From NCBI GenBank assembly GCA_029721515.1, contig CM056551.1, positions 27,390,437 to 27,454,436 on the forward strand: 64,000 nucleotides of DNA, read 5' to 3'. Every line of letters begins with the position of its first letter. Within the stretch, counting starts at the first letter, position 1. Both the position numbers and the translations under genes were made by a program. Below, piece by piece: positions 1 through 14,800 of this stretch. Below the pieces are notes generated by a model that was given only the letters and a program-made list of their open reading frames with translations, was not told where the DNA came from and did not search any database. Source of the DNA: Synanceia verrucosa (Eukaryota > Chordata > Actinopteri > Perciformes > Synanceiidae).

Positions 1-3000
1 GAGGGTTATTAGAGAGGTGATATTAATAGTTCTCCATACTTCTATGTAAAAGTGACTTTCCTTGAAGCATCTAACGTGTTTATGTCAAATAAAACTTTAT
101 GAAACCCGCAGCGGAGAAGAAGAACACCTCCACCTTAAACACAAATATTTTATTAGTGAGGGTTATTAAATACTGACACCTCTCCATACTTTATTGACAT
201 GTGACTGTTCTTATAAGTGTTTATGTTGAGTTTTCTCCACCACTGATCTGGAGCAGAGATCAACTTCATACATATAAACATTTCATCATTAGTTTTGTGT
301 TCTGTTGCATATAAAGCACACTTGGTTCAGAAGGCAAACACGACCGTAATGAGCTTATTTCACTTTCCACAGGGATATTTTCACTCCGTTAAAAGCCTTC
401 TGCCGCTTGTCACATCAATGAGAGTTCGTCCCTACGGGCGAAACAGATCGTGGCGTTACGAACGGGAAGAACAGGACTTTCTGAGCATCAGATCCAAAGC
501 TCACTGCTCCAACATGCCGACAGCCTCGAGGGTTTCAATGGCAAAATGTTTTCAATAATAGATTTAGTGCTCGTGGTGAAAACTAAAAGATGGAGGATGG
601 TTATATTTAAACTTCTGGACATATTGGATAAAGATGAAATGATCAGCTGATTTCTGTTAGTTTAGGAGAAAGTGAATTATTTATGTCACTCATAAATACA
701 CAAACACTGTGTTTGTTAGCAGTGTTTCAATGAGAAAAGACACTACAGGCCTCACTGTGGTGGTCAGAGGAGGTGCAGACTCTATAAACCTGAGTGACAT
801 TTAGGACGATACCTGACGCTCAGTCCTCAACAACATAACGCTCTCATAACATGCAGTTACGAGAGGTTTGTGCTGAACGAGTGAAACCTGCTTCCACAAG
901 TCTGAAACTGTGTGTAATTTACTGACTCACACCTGATGAGTCGTTAACGGCACGGTTTTGACGGCACGCCACAGTGACTGCACCCAGCGGTTAATTAAAT
1001 TAGTATTTAATATTGAATGAAATACACGAGATGGAAAGAATGCCTGAGTGAAGCCAATAAATAAGAGCATCGCAGGAAACCATTATATGTTTAGCAAAGC
1101 TAATCCTAAGAATTAACACCTCATTCGTTGTGAGGAATGTAGCTTTTGGAAAAACAAGTTGCTACCACATGTACTGTGGCGGACATCAAATATTCATGAG
1201 GACTGCTGGATTAAGTGTGAGGATTGCCTGCTAAATCCCTGCATAATAAAGCGTCTGGCAGCCGAACACGGCCACCTACATCAACTCTTCACCTCCTCCC
1301 TGGATCACCAGAGCTCTTAGCTGAGGCTGTTTTTCTTCTCCCTGGACTCTGGGCTGAATTCCCCTGGATTGAAAGGAACAAGCTCTGGCTGTCCAACATG
1401 CTAACACTGAGAGAAAAAGCTGATGAACAAAGCAGACGCAGCACATCCAGCTGAAAGCTTTGATGCATCTCTCAGATGAACCGCCGTGGATGTGGGGGAA
1501 TATTCCTGCTATGAATCACACCGGGGTCTCATCGGCAGATGTAAACTTTCCACGGCGGTCTGATGTTTACTCTGTGCGTCACACACAGCGCTGACAGGTC
1601 GGCAGCTACCTGGACACACACACCCACTGAATTAAAAGGAAAGGAATGCAACAGCAAGCCTCTCCCGGCCTGATCACAGTGAATAACATCCTCCAAATCA
1701 CACCCATTTGGTCAGGAAATGAACTCAAACAACAAATGATGTTAAAAAGGGTGTTGGTTTGTTCGTTATTTATATATAGTATATCGACGTGTCACCAAAT
1801 TACACCTGTCATGTTTGTGGTGACTCCCTTTTCAGCAAGAAAGGGTGCACTCATGCTTTCAGGTTAACCTCTGCAGCACAAAAGGATCAGTTCTTTGCTG
1901 CAGCTTGGCTCCAGTGGAGTGGATTGCGTCCACTGTGAAGCACCCGAACGAGACAAGGACACTTATCTCTGTCTGCATCATGTTACAGCAGTTCACACTG
2001 AATGCAGCTCAGCAATCAGGCCACTCCACCACATCCTCTGCATGCACCATTAGGCCCTCCTCACAAAAAAAAAAAGACACCACTTTGTTCGTTACCTTGA
2101 AAGACGCTGTTGCAACGCTGCATTCAGGGACATGCTCCATGCTTCTATCAAAATGTAATGTAACGCAGAAGAAGGAAGAGTCAAGGCACCTCTCTTTCAG
2201 CTAAAACTGAAAACCACACACTTAAAAAACACTCTGCAGATAATACCAAACTTCCTGCATAACTGTAAACACGTTCATCACAGGGGTGAAGCTGCTGTTT
2301 ATAGGCCCTGAACTAAATAAAAACAACACAGTAGCATTTAGCCAAACTCAAAAAGAAGCCCTCGCTTCACTTAAAACCTCAGCGTAATTGTAAAACAAAC
2401 AAATTCTTTCCTCCCCAGTTTGAAGGTAACAAGTTTCCCCTGTTTTCTTCAAAGTCAGCGCTTGGCTCTGTCCTAAATTACAGTGGTGTGTTTTTGGATC
2501 CTGGGCTTAGCTGTGTCCTATCTGAGTAACAGCACAGTGTTCCCAAATAAATAAAAGCAGGGAGGCCACCAGGCAGGAAGCTCGAGATGAGAGGTGAAGT
2601 GTTGGAGCGTGCAGAAACAATGGGGAAGCTTCACAGACAGCAGGAGGTGGAGGAGATACGAGCATGAACACTGTGGAGGATGTGGTGATACCTGCACATG
2701 TTTATTTCTCATCAGCACGAACAGCCATGTCTAGACACTGTGAGAGCTGGACCTGAACCACACCTGGCTAATTCACCTCACCAGGTGAACTAATGTGGCA
2801 TAAACACAGACTTGTACAGTCCTGAGGACGCACCTGGTCCACAAATCACTGCGAAGGCTCAAGGTGCAGAAAACAAGCTGAGCATGATGGGAAGCAGCAG
2901 CTCTCTGTGTGGGCTCAAGGCTTTCTGTTGGACTGACTGCACCATTAAGTGGTGTCCACACTCTGTATGGACTGATGACACTGGAATAAGTCACACTATC

Positions 3001-3130
3001 TGCTGCAAAGACAAGCCAGGAACAAGTGCAACAAGAGAGCCTTTAAACCACTTCAGTCCTCATTCAGAAGCTTTGTTTCACTCACCGAGCAGTGATTTAA
3101 GGTGTTTTCTCCACCTTCACAACCCCGCTG
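1..3130. other. Gene-poor region, no supported gene
   Basis: No frame here resembles a known protein, and none shows splice borders around a family-like peptide. The short open frames are what chance gives in 3 kb. A motif near 1-46 (gagggttatta followed by ctccatactt) recurs in similar form near 158-195, a small diverged local duplication. An A-run lies near 2064. Distal 3' UTR of a gene outside the window cannot be excluded. Confidence 0.5.
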
Positions 3131-3138
3131 AACGCACC

Positions 3139-3216
3139 GGTTCAGGTCCTGGTTCAGATTCTACTTCAGGTCCTGGTTTAGGTTCTAGTTCAGGTCCTGG
3201 TTCAGGTCCTGGTTCA
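3139..3216. repeat. Short tandem repeat, 6/12-bp unit
   Basis: About six imperfect copies of a 12-bp unit of the form ggttcaggtcct run in tandem, with substitutions such as cagatt and ctactt. The 12-bp period preserves frame, so chance open frames here look proline/glycine/serine-rich; I do not read them as protein. Confidence 0.8.
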
Positions 3217-3388
3217 AACAACAGCCGCCTCCAAAGAGCAGTCCTCTTCACTCTGAGGCTCCTTCCTGTCAGATGTTCAGGTGGAGGCACGCGGGAACAC
3301 CACCTGTGGCTGCGCGCGCCACCATGTGCTGTTACCAAAATAAGAGTTTGACAAGAGCAGCGAGTAGTCTGTCTGGGCGTGTCAAAGA

Positions 3389-3795
3389 GGAGGAGGAGAG
3401 AAAGAGAGAAAGAGAGAGAAAGAGAGGAGAGAGAGAGAGAGAGAGGAGGAGGAGAGAGAGAGAAAGAGAGGAGGCGAGGGAGGGAGAGAGGAGGAGAGAG
3501 AGAGAAAGAGAGGAGGAGAGAGTGAGAAAGAGAGGAGGAGAGAGAGAGAAAGAGAGAGAGAGAAAGAGAGGAGGAGAGAGTGAGAAAGAGAGGAGGAGAG
3601 AGTGAGAAAGAGAGGAGGAGAGAAAGAGAAAGAGAGGAGGAGAGAGAGAGTGAGAGAGAAAGAGAGAGAGGAGGAGAGAGAGAAAGAGAGGAGGAGAGAG
3701 GGGAGAAGAGGAGAGAGAGAAAGAGAAAGAGAGAGGGAGGAGGAGAGAGGAAAGAGAGGAGGAGAGCGGGAGAGGAGAGGGAAGGAGAGATGAGG
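3389..3795. repeat. Polypurine GA-rich tract (~400 bp)
   Basis: The plus strand is almost purely G and A for about 400 bp, built from gagaga, agagaggagg and aaagaga blocks in irregular order. It creates artificial Arg/Glu-rich (plus) and Ser/Leu-rich (minus) open frames. Such mirror-rich polypurine tracts can form triplex (H-DNA) structures in general; nothing here shows that this one does. It lies about 2 kb beyond the stop codon of sorbs3. Confidence 0.9.
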
Positions 3796-3799
3796 ACAG

Positions 3800-5839
3800 G
3801 AGGAGGAGGAGGTCAGGAGGAAGCAGAGGTGACTACTGAGACATTTTCTCTTAAAAACACCGCAGCATCGTTTCATAGCCGCTCTCGCCACCTGCTGACG
3901 CTGCAGAGTAGCTCGCGCTCCAGCCTGAAGCAGTGACGTAGTTCACCTGGTGTCACCTGATGGCATCTGGTGTCACAGGTGTGTCAGAGTCCATCAAACA
4001 ATTACACTTAATAAATACAGCACAAGGAGAAACGGAAGAACTGCTTCATTTGTCAACAAGTATTTATTTTAATCTCATTAAAGTTTGTATCTTTACTGAA
4101 GCTGTATTTTGTATTTAGAATTCCTTAATCTTGAAAAATCAATGAGATTATTTTCCTTTGATTAAAAACTCTTATCATTGCAGTATGCAGTAAATTAAAG
4201 CCAGTATTGTTTGTCCTCTTGTGTTTTTCTGCTACACATAAATATTTTATATCTATTGATATCTATCTAGTGAGAGGTGTTTCTAATATCCTGCCCCACC
4301 AGGAACATAAATGGAAAGGACAATTATTAGAAACACCTTTCAATATCATGTAATCATATCACCTTTTATTTAAACTGAAAGGTTTTGAGGGCAGATATTT
4401 TACCAGGACTGTTGTATTAAATGTTTACGCAGAATGTATTTTATTTCCTCTATTTTATGTGACTGTATTTTCATTTTATTGTGGTTGCCACATTTATGTT
4501 ACGGTATAAATAAACACCTGTACATTGAAGCCATGAAGGTTACCATACTCATTTCTGCAGGTTAGTTTGCTGAATTATATGAAAAGCATTAAAACAAAAT
4601 GAAGACATGAACACAAGCTCACTCTGTAATGTTTAATTGCTTTAAAAAATGCGTACCAGACATATGAGATACATTGTTTTATAGGCAAATATATATTATA
4701 CTTTCAATTTCAAAGATTACAGTCTGTACAATCACATCCTGCTTCTACTAGATAGGATTTATTTTTACAGTGAAATCATGAGTGTCATCGTATGAAACTG
4801 GAATTTGACCTCATGATAAGGACGTCTAATTGTCAAAGAATGTGCCGGTACAAACGAGTGATTTTGGAAATGCTGTCAAAGTGAGAATGTTGAAAAAAAA
4901 AAAGGTTATAAAAGCAGCAGTAGCAGAAATAAAACGAGCCAGGCTGGTTTAATGGTCAATGTAAAACAGAAACGTCATGAAAGGTTAGATTTGGCACATA
5001 GAGCTTTAGTTTAAATACTGAAAAAAGATCCTTTAACCATTTCCTGTGGAGATGTCCAGATTATTTTAACACAGCTGATTTGACAAACATTTAATTTCAG
5101 AGCAAAGCAGCTTCTTTTACGGCACATGACATGATCCATCTATTTCCTTTCACCTCTTTTATTTGGCATCACACTCCATGGCTTGAGAAGGATGACAATA
5201 AAACCAACTCATCTCAAATGAATAACTTTCTTAAACCAGCACACACACGAAGTATATTTGCAAAGCCTCGTAAAAAAGGCTGTAAACTTCTCTCGACATG
5301 TCCGAGGCTTTGCTTTGCTTCTCATCTGCTCTCGTCCGGAGTATTTTCAGAGATCTGAAGAAAAATCTGAGGAAAGATATTTGGAGGAAACATTAATCAC
5401 CATCGAAACATCCCAAAGAAAAAAAGAAAGTGCCACCCTAATTCATAATTTCTCAGCAGTGGTTTGTGATGGCACAGTGGTGGGTGACAAAAAGCTGAAT
5501 GCAGCATCGTACTGGATCAGAAAAGTGCTGCTCACTGGGAAGGAATGCACATTTCCTGCAGCTGCAAATAGTTGTGGAACAAAAAAGTCCATTCTTTTTG
5601 ATGACAGTATCATCTGCATTCATGCTCTCCTCTCAAACACTCGGTGAACACACACACACACATGCACTCATGCAGGGAGGTGAGGTGAGAAACCACTCAT
5701 CGGTCCTGCCTTCGCCTCTTATTCTGGGGAAACAGAGGCCACATGCAGGTCTGACTGAACCAGGGAGTCTGCTGGGGTGAGCGACCGGCTGGGCTCCTAC
5801 GAGTCCAGGTGGATGTGGGCAAGCAGGAAGTGAGGGAGG
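3800..5839. other. Intergenic / probable sorbs3 3' UTR side
   Basis: No coding exon is supported. The sorbs3 stop codon lies at 5842-5840 on the minus strand, so the nearest part should be its 3' UTR. Minus-strand AATAAA hexamers occur at 5163-5158 and 4068-4063, but I cannot tell which is used. A small inverted repeat (aggtgtttctaat and its complement) lies at about 4275-4337 and resembles the end of a fish short DNA transposon. Confidence 0.45.
4275..4339. repeat. Small fold-back repeat
   Basis: Arms aggtgtttctaata and ttattagaaacacct are reverse complements separated by about 35 bp. Similar arms occur at the ends of short non-autonomous DNA transposons in fish. No clear target duplication is visible. 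Confidence 0.4.
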
Positions 5840-8800
5840 TCAAAGAGGCGCCACGTAATTCCCAGGAAACGTCCCGAAAGCATGAGTCCGTTCTGACGTA
5901 CCTGAGGAGGCCAGAGCACAAGCTGAGGTCACACACACAGACACATACAGTACGTAGAAATATAAAAGTCTTTTATATTTGCATTTTTTTATCTCTCACA
6001 GTTTATCATAAACTGCACCTTGCATTACCTCTCATAATTTATCATAATTTGCACCTTGTGCTCCTCTTATGTATCAATAGTATATATTTTGGTACTTTAT
6101 TTTTATTGTATTTTTTTTTTATCTTCCTGAACCCTTCATCTCCCTGTGTGTTTCTATCTTTCAAGCTGCTGGAACTGTGAATTTATCTGTGAGATGAATA
6201 AAGTATCTATCTATTTATGATTTATTTTATTCTTTATACTATTTACAGCTGCAGTGTCTCAAGATGTCCACTAGAGGACAGACTTGTTTAAATATTGGAC
6301 ACAATGAAACAAACACTTAAAAAAAATCCTGTAATTTTTTGAACAATTCACATTAAATTTTAATGCTGCTCCTCTAAAATCCCATTTTCTAATTTCATGT
6401 TGAGGTATCAGAAGATGCTCCATCACAGATTTAAGGTGACAAGAGGTGACAATTTAAAGGCCCACCTGGATGGTTTGATGAATAGGAAAACATGTAAACA
6501 AGTCGCCTTATCTTAACACAACATCAAATCTGAGATTGAGGAGCAACTTGCCTTAAAATCATCATAAAAAGAGGGAATATATTATGGAAGCTCATCCAGT
6601 AGAGGAAGTGGTCGTGGAGGTTTATCGTGACCAAAATCTTTTTTAATTTGTCACCCGCTTTGAACATAAAGTCCTGTTTCCACATGGAACATACTGAGGA
6701 GGAGCCACATGTTGAATCTCTTTGTTGCTCACCTACAAACCAGCCGTCATCACATTTCTCCATCACTTGTACGACGTCTCCTTCTCTGAGCTCCAACTCA
6801 TCTGAGTTCTGTGGTTTGTAGTTGTAAACAGCTTTATATCTAAAATAGAGATAAACAAACAAACAAAAGGTCTGAGCCACAAATTCACCAAAGCTGCAAC
6901 AATATGGGAGGAAAACTGGAGTGGAGACGTACGGTTGGCGTTGCACCGCCGCAGCATCTGGGTGGTTTGGCATGGAGTTAGCATGTGGATTAAAGTTTGG
7001 TGTCGCTCCCTGGAACGAATGCAAACCTCACGTCAGGGATTATAATAAACAACATTCCTGTCAACACAAACAGCGACACAGGGGTGAGGACATGCAGAGG
7101 TGAGGCGGTGCAGTGAGAGCAGACCTGTGACGGCTCAGTGAACCTGGGAGACGTGACCACAGCCGCTGATCTGTGTGCTGAGGACTGAGCGGAGGCTGAA
7201 GCAGCTTTAGCCGCTGAGCTCTGCGTCCCAGTCCACTGGCTGTTCTGGCTGGTGGGGGAAGTGGTTTTGGAGGGCCACCGATGGGCCGTTTCTCTGGGTG
7301 TCTGGGCGGCGGGGGAGCGTGACTGTGAAGCCGGGCTGCCGTAAGGCACAGGTGAGGACGGCTTCAGCGGGGAGTGCTCAGGTTTGGGGCTGAGGGAAGT
7401 GGGCGTGAAGGGGGACAGCGGTGACCGGGGCGAGTGGAGCGGACGCCCTGGACTCTGGGGTCCAGGAGAGACTGGAGACATGGGGCCCGGTGGGAAGTCG
7501 TCGGTGGAGACTTTAGTGCGGGGCATCTTGTTGACCTGGACGTAGCTGGCTGGGAAGATGCCGCTCCGGCTGGTCCCTGAGATCCTCCCCTCTAACCACT
7601 TATCGTCAACACGCCTGGTTATATTGATCATCTCACCCTGAGGAAAAAAAAACAGCAAATAAGAATATTATTCAGAGAACATCAACATACTAGACACTGA
7701 AATTGAAATGCTAAAGTTTGTTTAATATACTGACCATGCATAAAAATAATTTTTATTTGATAATAATTCATTAATTCAATTTAATTTTTACTGAATTTAT
7801 TTCTAGTATTAAATAACGAACATAAAGCACGCTAATTAAGTGCTGGTAGGTGGATTTTGTTACAGAGCCAGTCTATGCTATGCTAAGCTAAGCTAAGCTA
7901 AGCAGCTGGTAATGCTACTATGAATTTATTTAGCACATTTCATTACATCTAAGCTCTTAAAGGAAAAAATATAGAAATGTAGACATAAGATAAGAACGTA
8001 GCATAAATAGTAAATATTAGAAGTATACATGTGCAGGAATAAAAACTCAAAACATCAACACAATCACACAGAAATGCACTCAGTAGGAAAGTTTTGCTTG
8101 TGAATGTGGATAGTGATGGAAGGTAGCGTCCTATTTAGCATACAAATACTTGTACCGACCTTTCCATTTAACTTGGAAAGAATGTTAAATTTCATTAAGC
8201 GTTAATAAGATTTCCAGTCAAAACCTGACACGAGCATAAAGCATCTTCTTCTGTTACAAAACTCACTTTCCGAAAAGAAAGTTCGACAGGTAGGTCGGCG
8301 GTGAAGTTAAACAGAGCGACAGCTTCTCCGTAGTCCAACACCTGCAAAGTGGGAGACTTTATAGGTGTGGGTTTCTCTGTGGGAAGGAGAATCTGTGGAG
8401 GACAAGGGGAGAGTTTTAATAACCAGCACAGAGGAACAGCATCAAACTAGACACATGAAGGAGTTTCACCTCCACGTAAGTTGTGGGGAAAATGCCAGCT
8501 CGGCCGTGATGCTCTCCTTCGAACCAGTTGGTGTCTACCTGCCTGTGGATGTAAACGATGTCGCCTTTCTGCAGCGTGAGCTCCCTGGGGAAAAGAAAAA
8601 GAATAAGGAGACATAATGTGTGCATCTGACATCGTAAAGCAAGAAAGGAAATGTCATATCTGTTATATCAGCTCAGTGTGTAGCTCACTTGGGTGACTGA
8701 GCCTGGAAATTGAACTTGGCTCGCGCTGCTTTCATCTGGAAAAACAAACAAAACAGTGTGTTTTTCTGGGGAGATCTGCACAGATGCAGTTATTATGTGA

Positions 8801-11800
8801 GCAACTGAATGTGCCACAACTTAAAACCATAACAAACTTCTGAAAAGATTTTTCAGCCTTTTAAGGAATCAAATAAGCCACAGAAACAAACCTTTTTCTC
8901 CTCTTTCTTAGGTGGGAGCGCCATGGTCTCATTTGCAGGGGAAAGGCGGTCTACTGTGGAGCAAAGCAAAGCATCTTTTGTTGTTTTTGGATATGTTGCT
9001 GTTAAAAAAAAACAACAAAAAACACAGTCACAGCTCCATGAGCTCAAGAAGGATCTTTGAAATAACTCCGGCTGGCTCCGTTCCAGACTAATTTCCAGGA
9101 AAAACAATAGGAGAAAAGCTAATCTTTAATCACGTCTTCCGAGTTCCACTTCCTATTTTTGTGGGTTTCCTCCCCACCCATCTACAGCAGCTTTTCATGC
9201 TCACATCAGCCTCATCTAAAAGGTAAAATACCAGAGCAGAAGGCGAACAGGGGCGACGAAAAGGGAATCATGGGACCTTCAAAATATATTAGATTACTAA
9301 AAGCAGCCATCAAAAATATACTGCACAATTAAAGGAGCATGTGTCTTATGGTGGGTTTAAGGAAGCAGAAGAACAGGAGAGAAATCCTCTAAACCTGGTG
9401 GGAAAGCTTCAGAGTGAGGGGTGAAATCCATGTTTACCATATGTGGATGCAGAGGTCAGCGGCGTGCCAACAGAGCGATGGACGGGCTGCTTCACCGCTG
9501 ATGGATTGCTGAAAAAAGTGAAGAAAATATAACATTTGTATGTTGATATTCCTGACACTGCTGTGCCTCCCAGTCAGCAGGGAGGGTTTCAACTGTGTGG
9601 CAGATTTACTGTACAACACATCTGCTTGGTTTCCGTCCAAACAGTCGGAGCAGAAGGCCGTGCAGAGGATGCTGCGTGACTCATATTGTTCGCCCTGAAT
9701 TTAAAATCTGGTTTAGATGAAGTTTGGAGCTTAAATCATCTTTACAGCTTCAAAAACATTCACAATCCGAATCATGAGTCACTGAGTCGTTTTTCTGGGT
9801 TAAGAATTAATCCAAAGCGTCCGGTGTGGTTTCCACTGAGCTCATTTACATGTTTCCAGACAGTGTTGTCTTGTATGCCAGCTATTTGCAGCTGGACGTT
9901 GACAGCCAAACTGCTCTAGATAACAAGACACGCTTAAAAAAGTGGTTTGGTTTAGTTTCATGTGTCCATAGCAACGGGCTTTTCTAAAGGCCCTTCATCC
10001 CAGCGAGCCAGAAAAAGGTCAAAACCCATGAACTAACAACAGCGAGGATCCTCCAGGAGAGCGTCACACTGGAATGCAGTTTGAATAACGAGCTCTGCAC
10101 TTGAACTTGTTAAAGTTCAACAGCTTCCTAACAGACAGAGTCACCTGATCTGCTACCAGAGCAGGTACCCTGCAAAGAAACAATGATGCTGCCGTCCAAT
10201 AGCAGCGCAGGAGGGTTACACCAGCCAGATGAAGCAATGTCAAAGTGGATTAAGAGGCTGGGTGTTGGGCTCAGAGGAGGTCTGTTAACCTGCCCTGCAT
10301 GTGCCTCTATAATAGAATAAATAACATCCCTTTAAGAGCTGCTGAATAACACCAGGATCTCCACTTGTTGATGCACAAACTGCATCAACAGAAATACCAA
10401 AACTTTGAACAAAAGTAAGTACAAGAAAATCACAAACTATGCATGACCCGTTCTGAAAGCACTGAATCTTATCAGAGTGTGAGAAAAACTGCAGCATTTA
10501 TTGTAGAAAAAGGCATCTAAAATCATAAAAACTGTCACTTTACAGTGCTGGAAACAGTAAATTAAAGTTAAAATCATAAGTTGCTGACTATAATGTGAAC
10601 AGAGGCAGAATAGTGGTGTTGCTGACCTGAAGTTTGCAGTCTCAGTCTTCACTGGATCCCCACCTCTGGCCTCCTGAAAGCAGAGCCAACATTAAAGCCA
10701 GTTTGTTTCTGCAGCTCCACTGTATCTCACAGCTCAGAGGAAATCTCACAACAACTCAGACAAAGTAGAGGTGCTGACCACTCCCAAAGGAGCAAGAAAT
10801 CCCCTGGGTCCTATCCTCCTCGGCCTAAAAACAACACCTCCACTGATCCGTCTGAGCCGCCTGTGATTTCAGCTAAATCACAACCTATGAAGCAAAAATT
10901 AATCAGGCACGGAATCAGGAACAGCATCCAAGTCGCTCTCTAAAACAAGCACTGTGGGATAAACCACATTATCAAAACGTGTGATTTGAAGCAAATTGAT
11001 TGCAAGAGTTCTTCATTATGTTTCTTTTGGCAGCCAAATGGGTGAGGGTGGGGTGGGCAGGCAGGTGGTTAAAACAGCAGATCAATCCAAGAGCAAGGCA
11101 GGCAGGCAGGCGACTCCAGGGCTGTCATCCAGGTCACAGAGGGAAAACAGCATACGTGGCTAGAGAGCCGGCAAGCAGGGAGGCCGTCGCTGAGAGGGGG
11201 AGTAACAGGGTGAGGGTGGGTGAGGAGAGGAGGGAGGAGGAGGAGGAGGAGGGATGCTTCAGCAGAGAGAGTCAGGAGGGGGGCTCAGTACCTCACCCCG
11301 GCCTCGATGCTGCTTCTTCTGGGAAAGCTTCCTCTCCAGGCCCTGGATCTCCGAGTCCAGCTCAGCCTCGAACCGGCTCAGCTCAGAGACCAGACTGGCC
11401 TGAACCCGAGCCGTGGTGGAGTCGGAAGGGCAAAATTAAAACACTAATAAAGCGTGTCGACACAGATGCTTTGGAGCGAATGGTGTCCCGTTTTAAACAA
11501 CTGAACTCCTGTCTAAAGGGACTCACCTCAATTGAAGGGGACTTTGGCGTCTCAGGTTGTTTCTTCAGGGATGCATGAACCTGAAGGACAGAAAAATAAA
11601 ATTTAATTATTTCAATTTACGGTGCTCACATGCATACTACTACACAAAGCCAGGGAATATTACTCCATTGTTGAAGGATTGATTGTTTTTGGGGGGTTTC
11701 TGGGGAAATAATGACACTGTTGTGTACAGATGGGTTCAACAAGGACCGACAAGGTTTTGGTTAAGAGAGATTAAACAGTCATAAAGATTTTGACCAAATA

Positions 11801-14800
11801 GCGAATCTGACAGCACATCTTGCTGTTTCTAGAGGGATGGACACATCTCTTTAAGTGGAAACAAACCCAAGACACTTAAACATGTTGTAAATACCAGATA
11901 TATTTTAGAGGAACTGGATTTTTATCTGTTAGGTCAAAGTCTCTTTTATATTACAGTGAACTAGCTGAAACCACTTTCACCTCACCAGCTGATTCTGTCG
12001 AGCATTACTTTAAAAGGCTCTGCTGGCCTGAACCACAGACCTCTGCTCCATTTCCATTTTTTTTTTTTTGTAAAAACCTTGGCCGAAGGCGTCCCTCTGA
12101 ACGCCAAGGCCTTCCCCTCAGCTGGGAGTCATCCTCGCTCCTGTACTGTCACTAACACCTGATATGGTCTGAGCGCCGGCTTTGCTAAACGCTGTCCAGA
12201 GGACGATGGAGCGTAGGCCGCTGTCACACAGAGGAAATGAATTAAAGCTCCATGCTGTGAGCCATTACACACCACAAGAGGTTAACGCCATAATGCAGAT
12301 CACAAGACACATGGGCTCCTGTGGGGGGGAGTGGAAACAAAGATCCCTTTTCTTCAGGAGTGAGGGCACAACATGCACCGGATCGAACATGAAAAAGACA
12401 CGCTGTATAAATCAGTGGTGTTTAGACGCAATGAATACACAAGATAATAAAGTACATGAACACCTGGATCATGTCCTTTCTTGTCTGAAAAGGTAGATGA
12501 ATGAATGTTGGATGGTCTGAATAAAAGTGAGCGGTAAGGTCGCCTCATGTGAGAACATGAAACACGAGGGCTAATCTTTAAAGAAAAGGTGCCCATCCTC
12601 AAACCCGTTCTTTATCCGCCCACACTGGAACAACAGTGCAAGGCTGCACACAGAATTACAGTGATTAAAGCCGACAACAACGCAGGATAAACGTCGAGGT
12701 TAAAGAGTGACATCACCGCCTGTTTTTAAACCATGACTGCATGTGAGCTTGTTACCTGGCTGTGGTTTTCTGAGGTGCTGCTCCTTCCAGGCTCAAAGTC
12801 AAATATGCTCTTCGGTTTAGGGTGCTGCTTTCCCGGGTCGGACAGCTTATCTACATCCTCGCTCCTGAAACATAACACCCAACACACACACACACACACA
12901 CACCATGGACGGCAGCTAAATCACGGCGTCATTGTGAGTTCCTGCAACAACAAATCCAAACTTGTCCATCCCACATGTTTTCCCTCCACCGCTCTCGGCC
13001 TTTTTGGATGTTTTTTCACGAGACGTCACCTGCAGTCAATCTAAGGGATAAATAGGTGTGATGGGTCAATAGATGTACCACCATCTAGTCTCATCTAATG
13101 TTTTTTTTTCTCATGTGATATTATTTTATCTGCATTTAAACCCAATCTGTGTGTTTTTATTTCACAACAAACTGAATTCGTGAGACGGTAGTACAAAGTT
13201 AGAGGTACAGCAGTTAACTTTTACTCTTATTTTCTTTCAAATGAAGAGGCGATATCACTCTCATATCTGTGTGCTAAATATGAGGCTAGCCAGGTTAGCT
13301 TAGCTTAGCATAAAGAGTGGAAACAGAGGGAAAAACAACTAGTCTGGTTCAAACAAAAAACACCAACCAGCACCTCCAAACGTCACAAATTAAGCTGTTT
13401 AATCCTTTTTTTTGTCACTGTGGAAGCTAAAAATCAAATGCATCGTCAGACATGAACACAGTGATATTTAATCTGTGCAGTTTTAGGAGCAGTGGGCAGC
13501 TACTATACAGCAACCAGGGAGCAGTTTGGAGGTCCGGTGTCTTCCACCAAATAACATTTTTAATTAATTAGTATTTTTAAATAACTTTGCTGTATTTATG
13601 AGAACATGGAACAGAAATAAAGAAACCTGATTATATTTTAATTTCTTTTTTTACCTGTTGTACCAAACAACTCTTATGAAACGGAGAAAAAAAAATGTGT
13701 AAATATTTAAATTTTTGTAATTATTATATTTTTTTTCAAAGCCAGAAGGAGCCACTGCAGAGGAGCTAAAGGGCCACATGCAGCTCCACAACTGCTGGTT
13801 GTAGACCCCTGTAGACCCCTGTAGACCCCTGCAGACTCCTGCAGACCCTGCAGACTCCTACAGACTCCTGCAGATCCCTGCAGACCCCGCAGACCCCTGC
13901 AGACCCCTGCAGACTCCTGCAGACCCCTGCAGACCCTGAAGCCGTTATATCAAACCAGTAGGAACTCACCAGTCTGGCAGAGCTCCATGAGGTGTTAGCC
14001 TGAAGAGGTTCTTGTCTGCTTCGTTACTTCCTGCTGTGTTGGCAGATAACTGGAGTCCTGCAGACATGAGTGCAGATCTTTGTTACATTAAAAACTGACT
14101 GTCACTGGACAAGATAAGAATGGACTTTGGTGGATTCACTCACGTTCAGCTGACCACAGCTCTGAATCCTCCATCTCAGGCTCTGGAAGTTCAACAGACA
14201 GTTATTTAAAAAATAAACTACAACCAAACTCTCACACTTTTACACTTATATTCACCCTCACAATATGATTTGATTTCTCCTATAATGAAACCTACCTCCT
14301 CTAACTGTGCAGAAGTGTTTCAGATAGTTTTATATGCTTGACAAAATTTAGGACGTAACAGAAATAAAAATATTGGCCTCTTTCATAGCATTGCACATTA
14401 TCTGTGTATTGATCCGTATAGGCTCTTTATTGATGATGTTAGTTCATATAATATGATGATTTTTGTCATTATAATAGTGTCAAAAGTAGTTAAAAATATA
14501 TGCAGCCTGTTAATGTTGTTGGTCAAGTTGGAGCCAATCGTACTAGTTATTTTTTTATTTGCTAACTTTATCAAAAAAGAAACTTGACAGGTCAATTAAA
14601 TGTTGAAATCCTGCTTTTGCTCCACCAAAGTTCATCAGAAGTTAATGTTGTTTCAGGACACAAGTTGCAGAGAGCTGAAAATATTCTGATCCATCCACTA
14701 AAACCACTTCAGCGCTGCCACCTTAACAACAGGGAATATGCTTCTATTACGCCACGTTAGCTGGTAACAAATGAACATCTAGATTCAGGAGGGGCTGAGA

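Noticed and set aside
3273..3936. Arg/Glu-rich and Ser/Leu-rich long open frames
   Set aside because: They are produced by the GA purine tract, which lacks stops in several frames.
11000..11578. 192-codon plus-strand open frame
   Set aside because: It is antisense to two sorbs3 exons (11580-11527 and 11399-11292), whose minus-strand reading gives the family protein.
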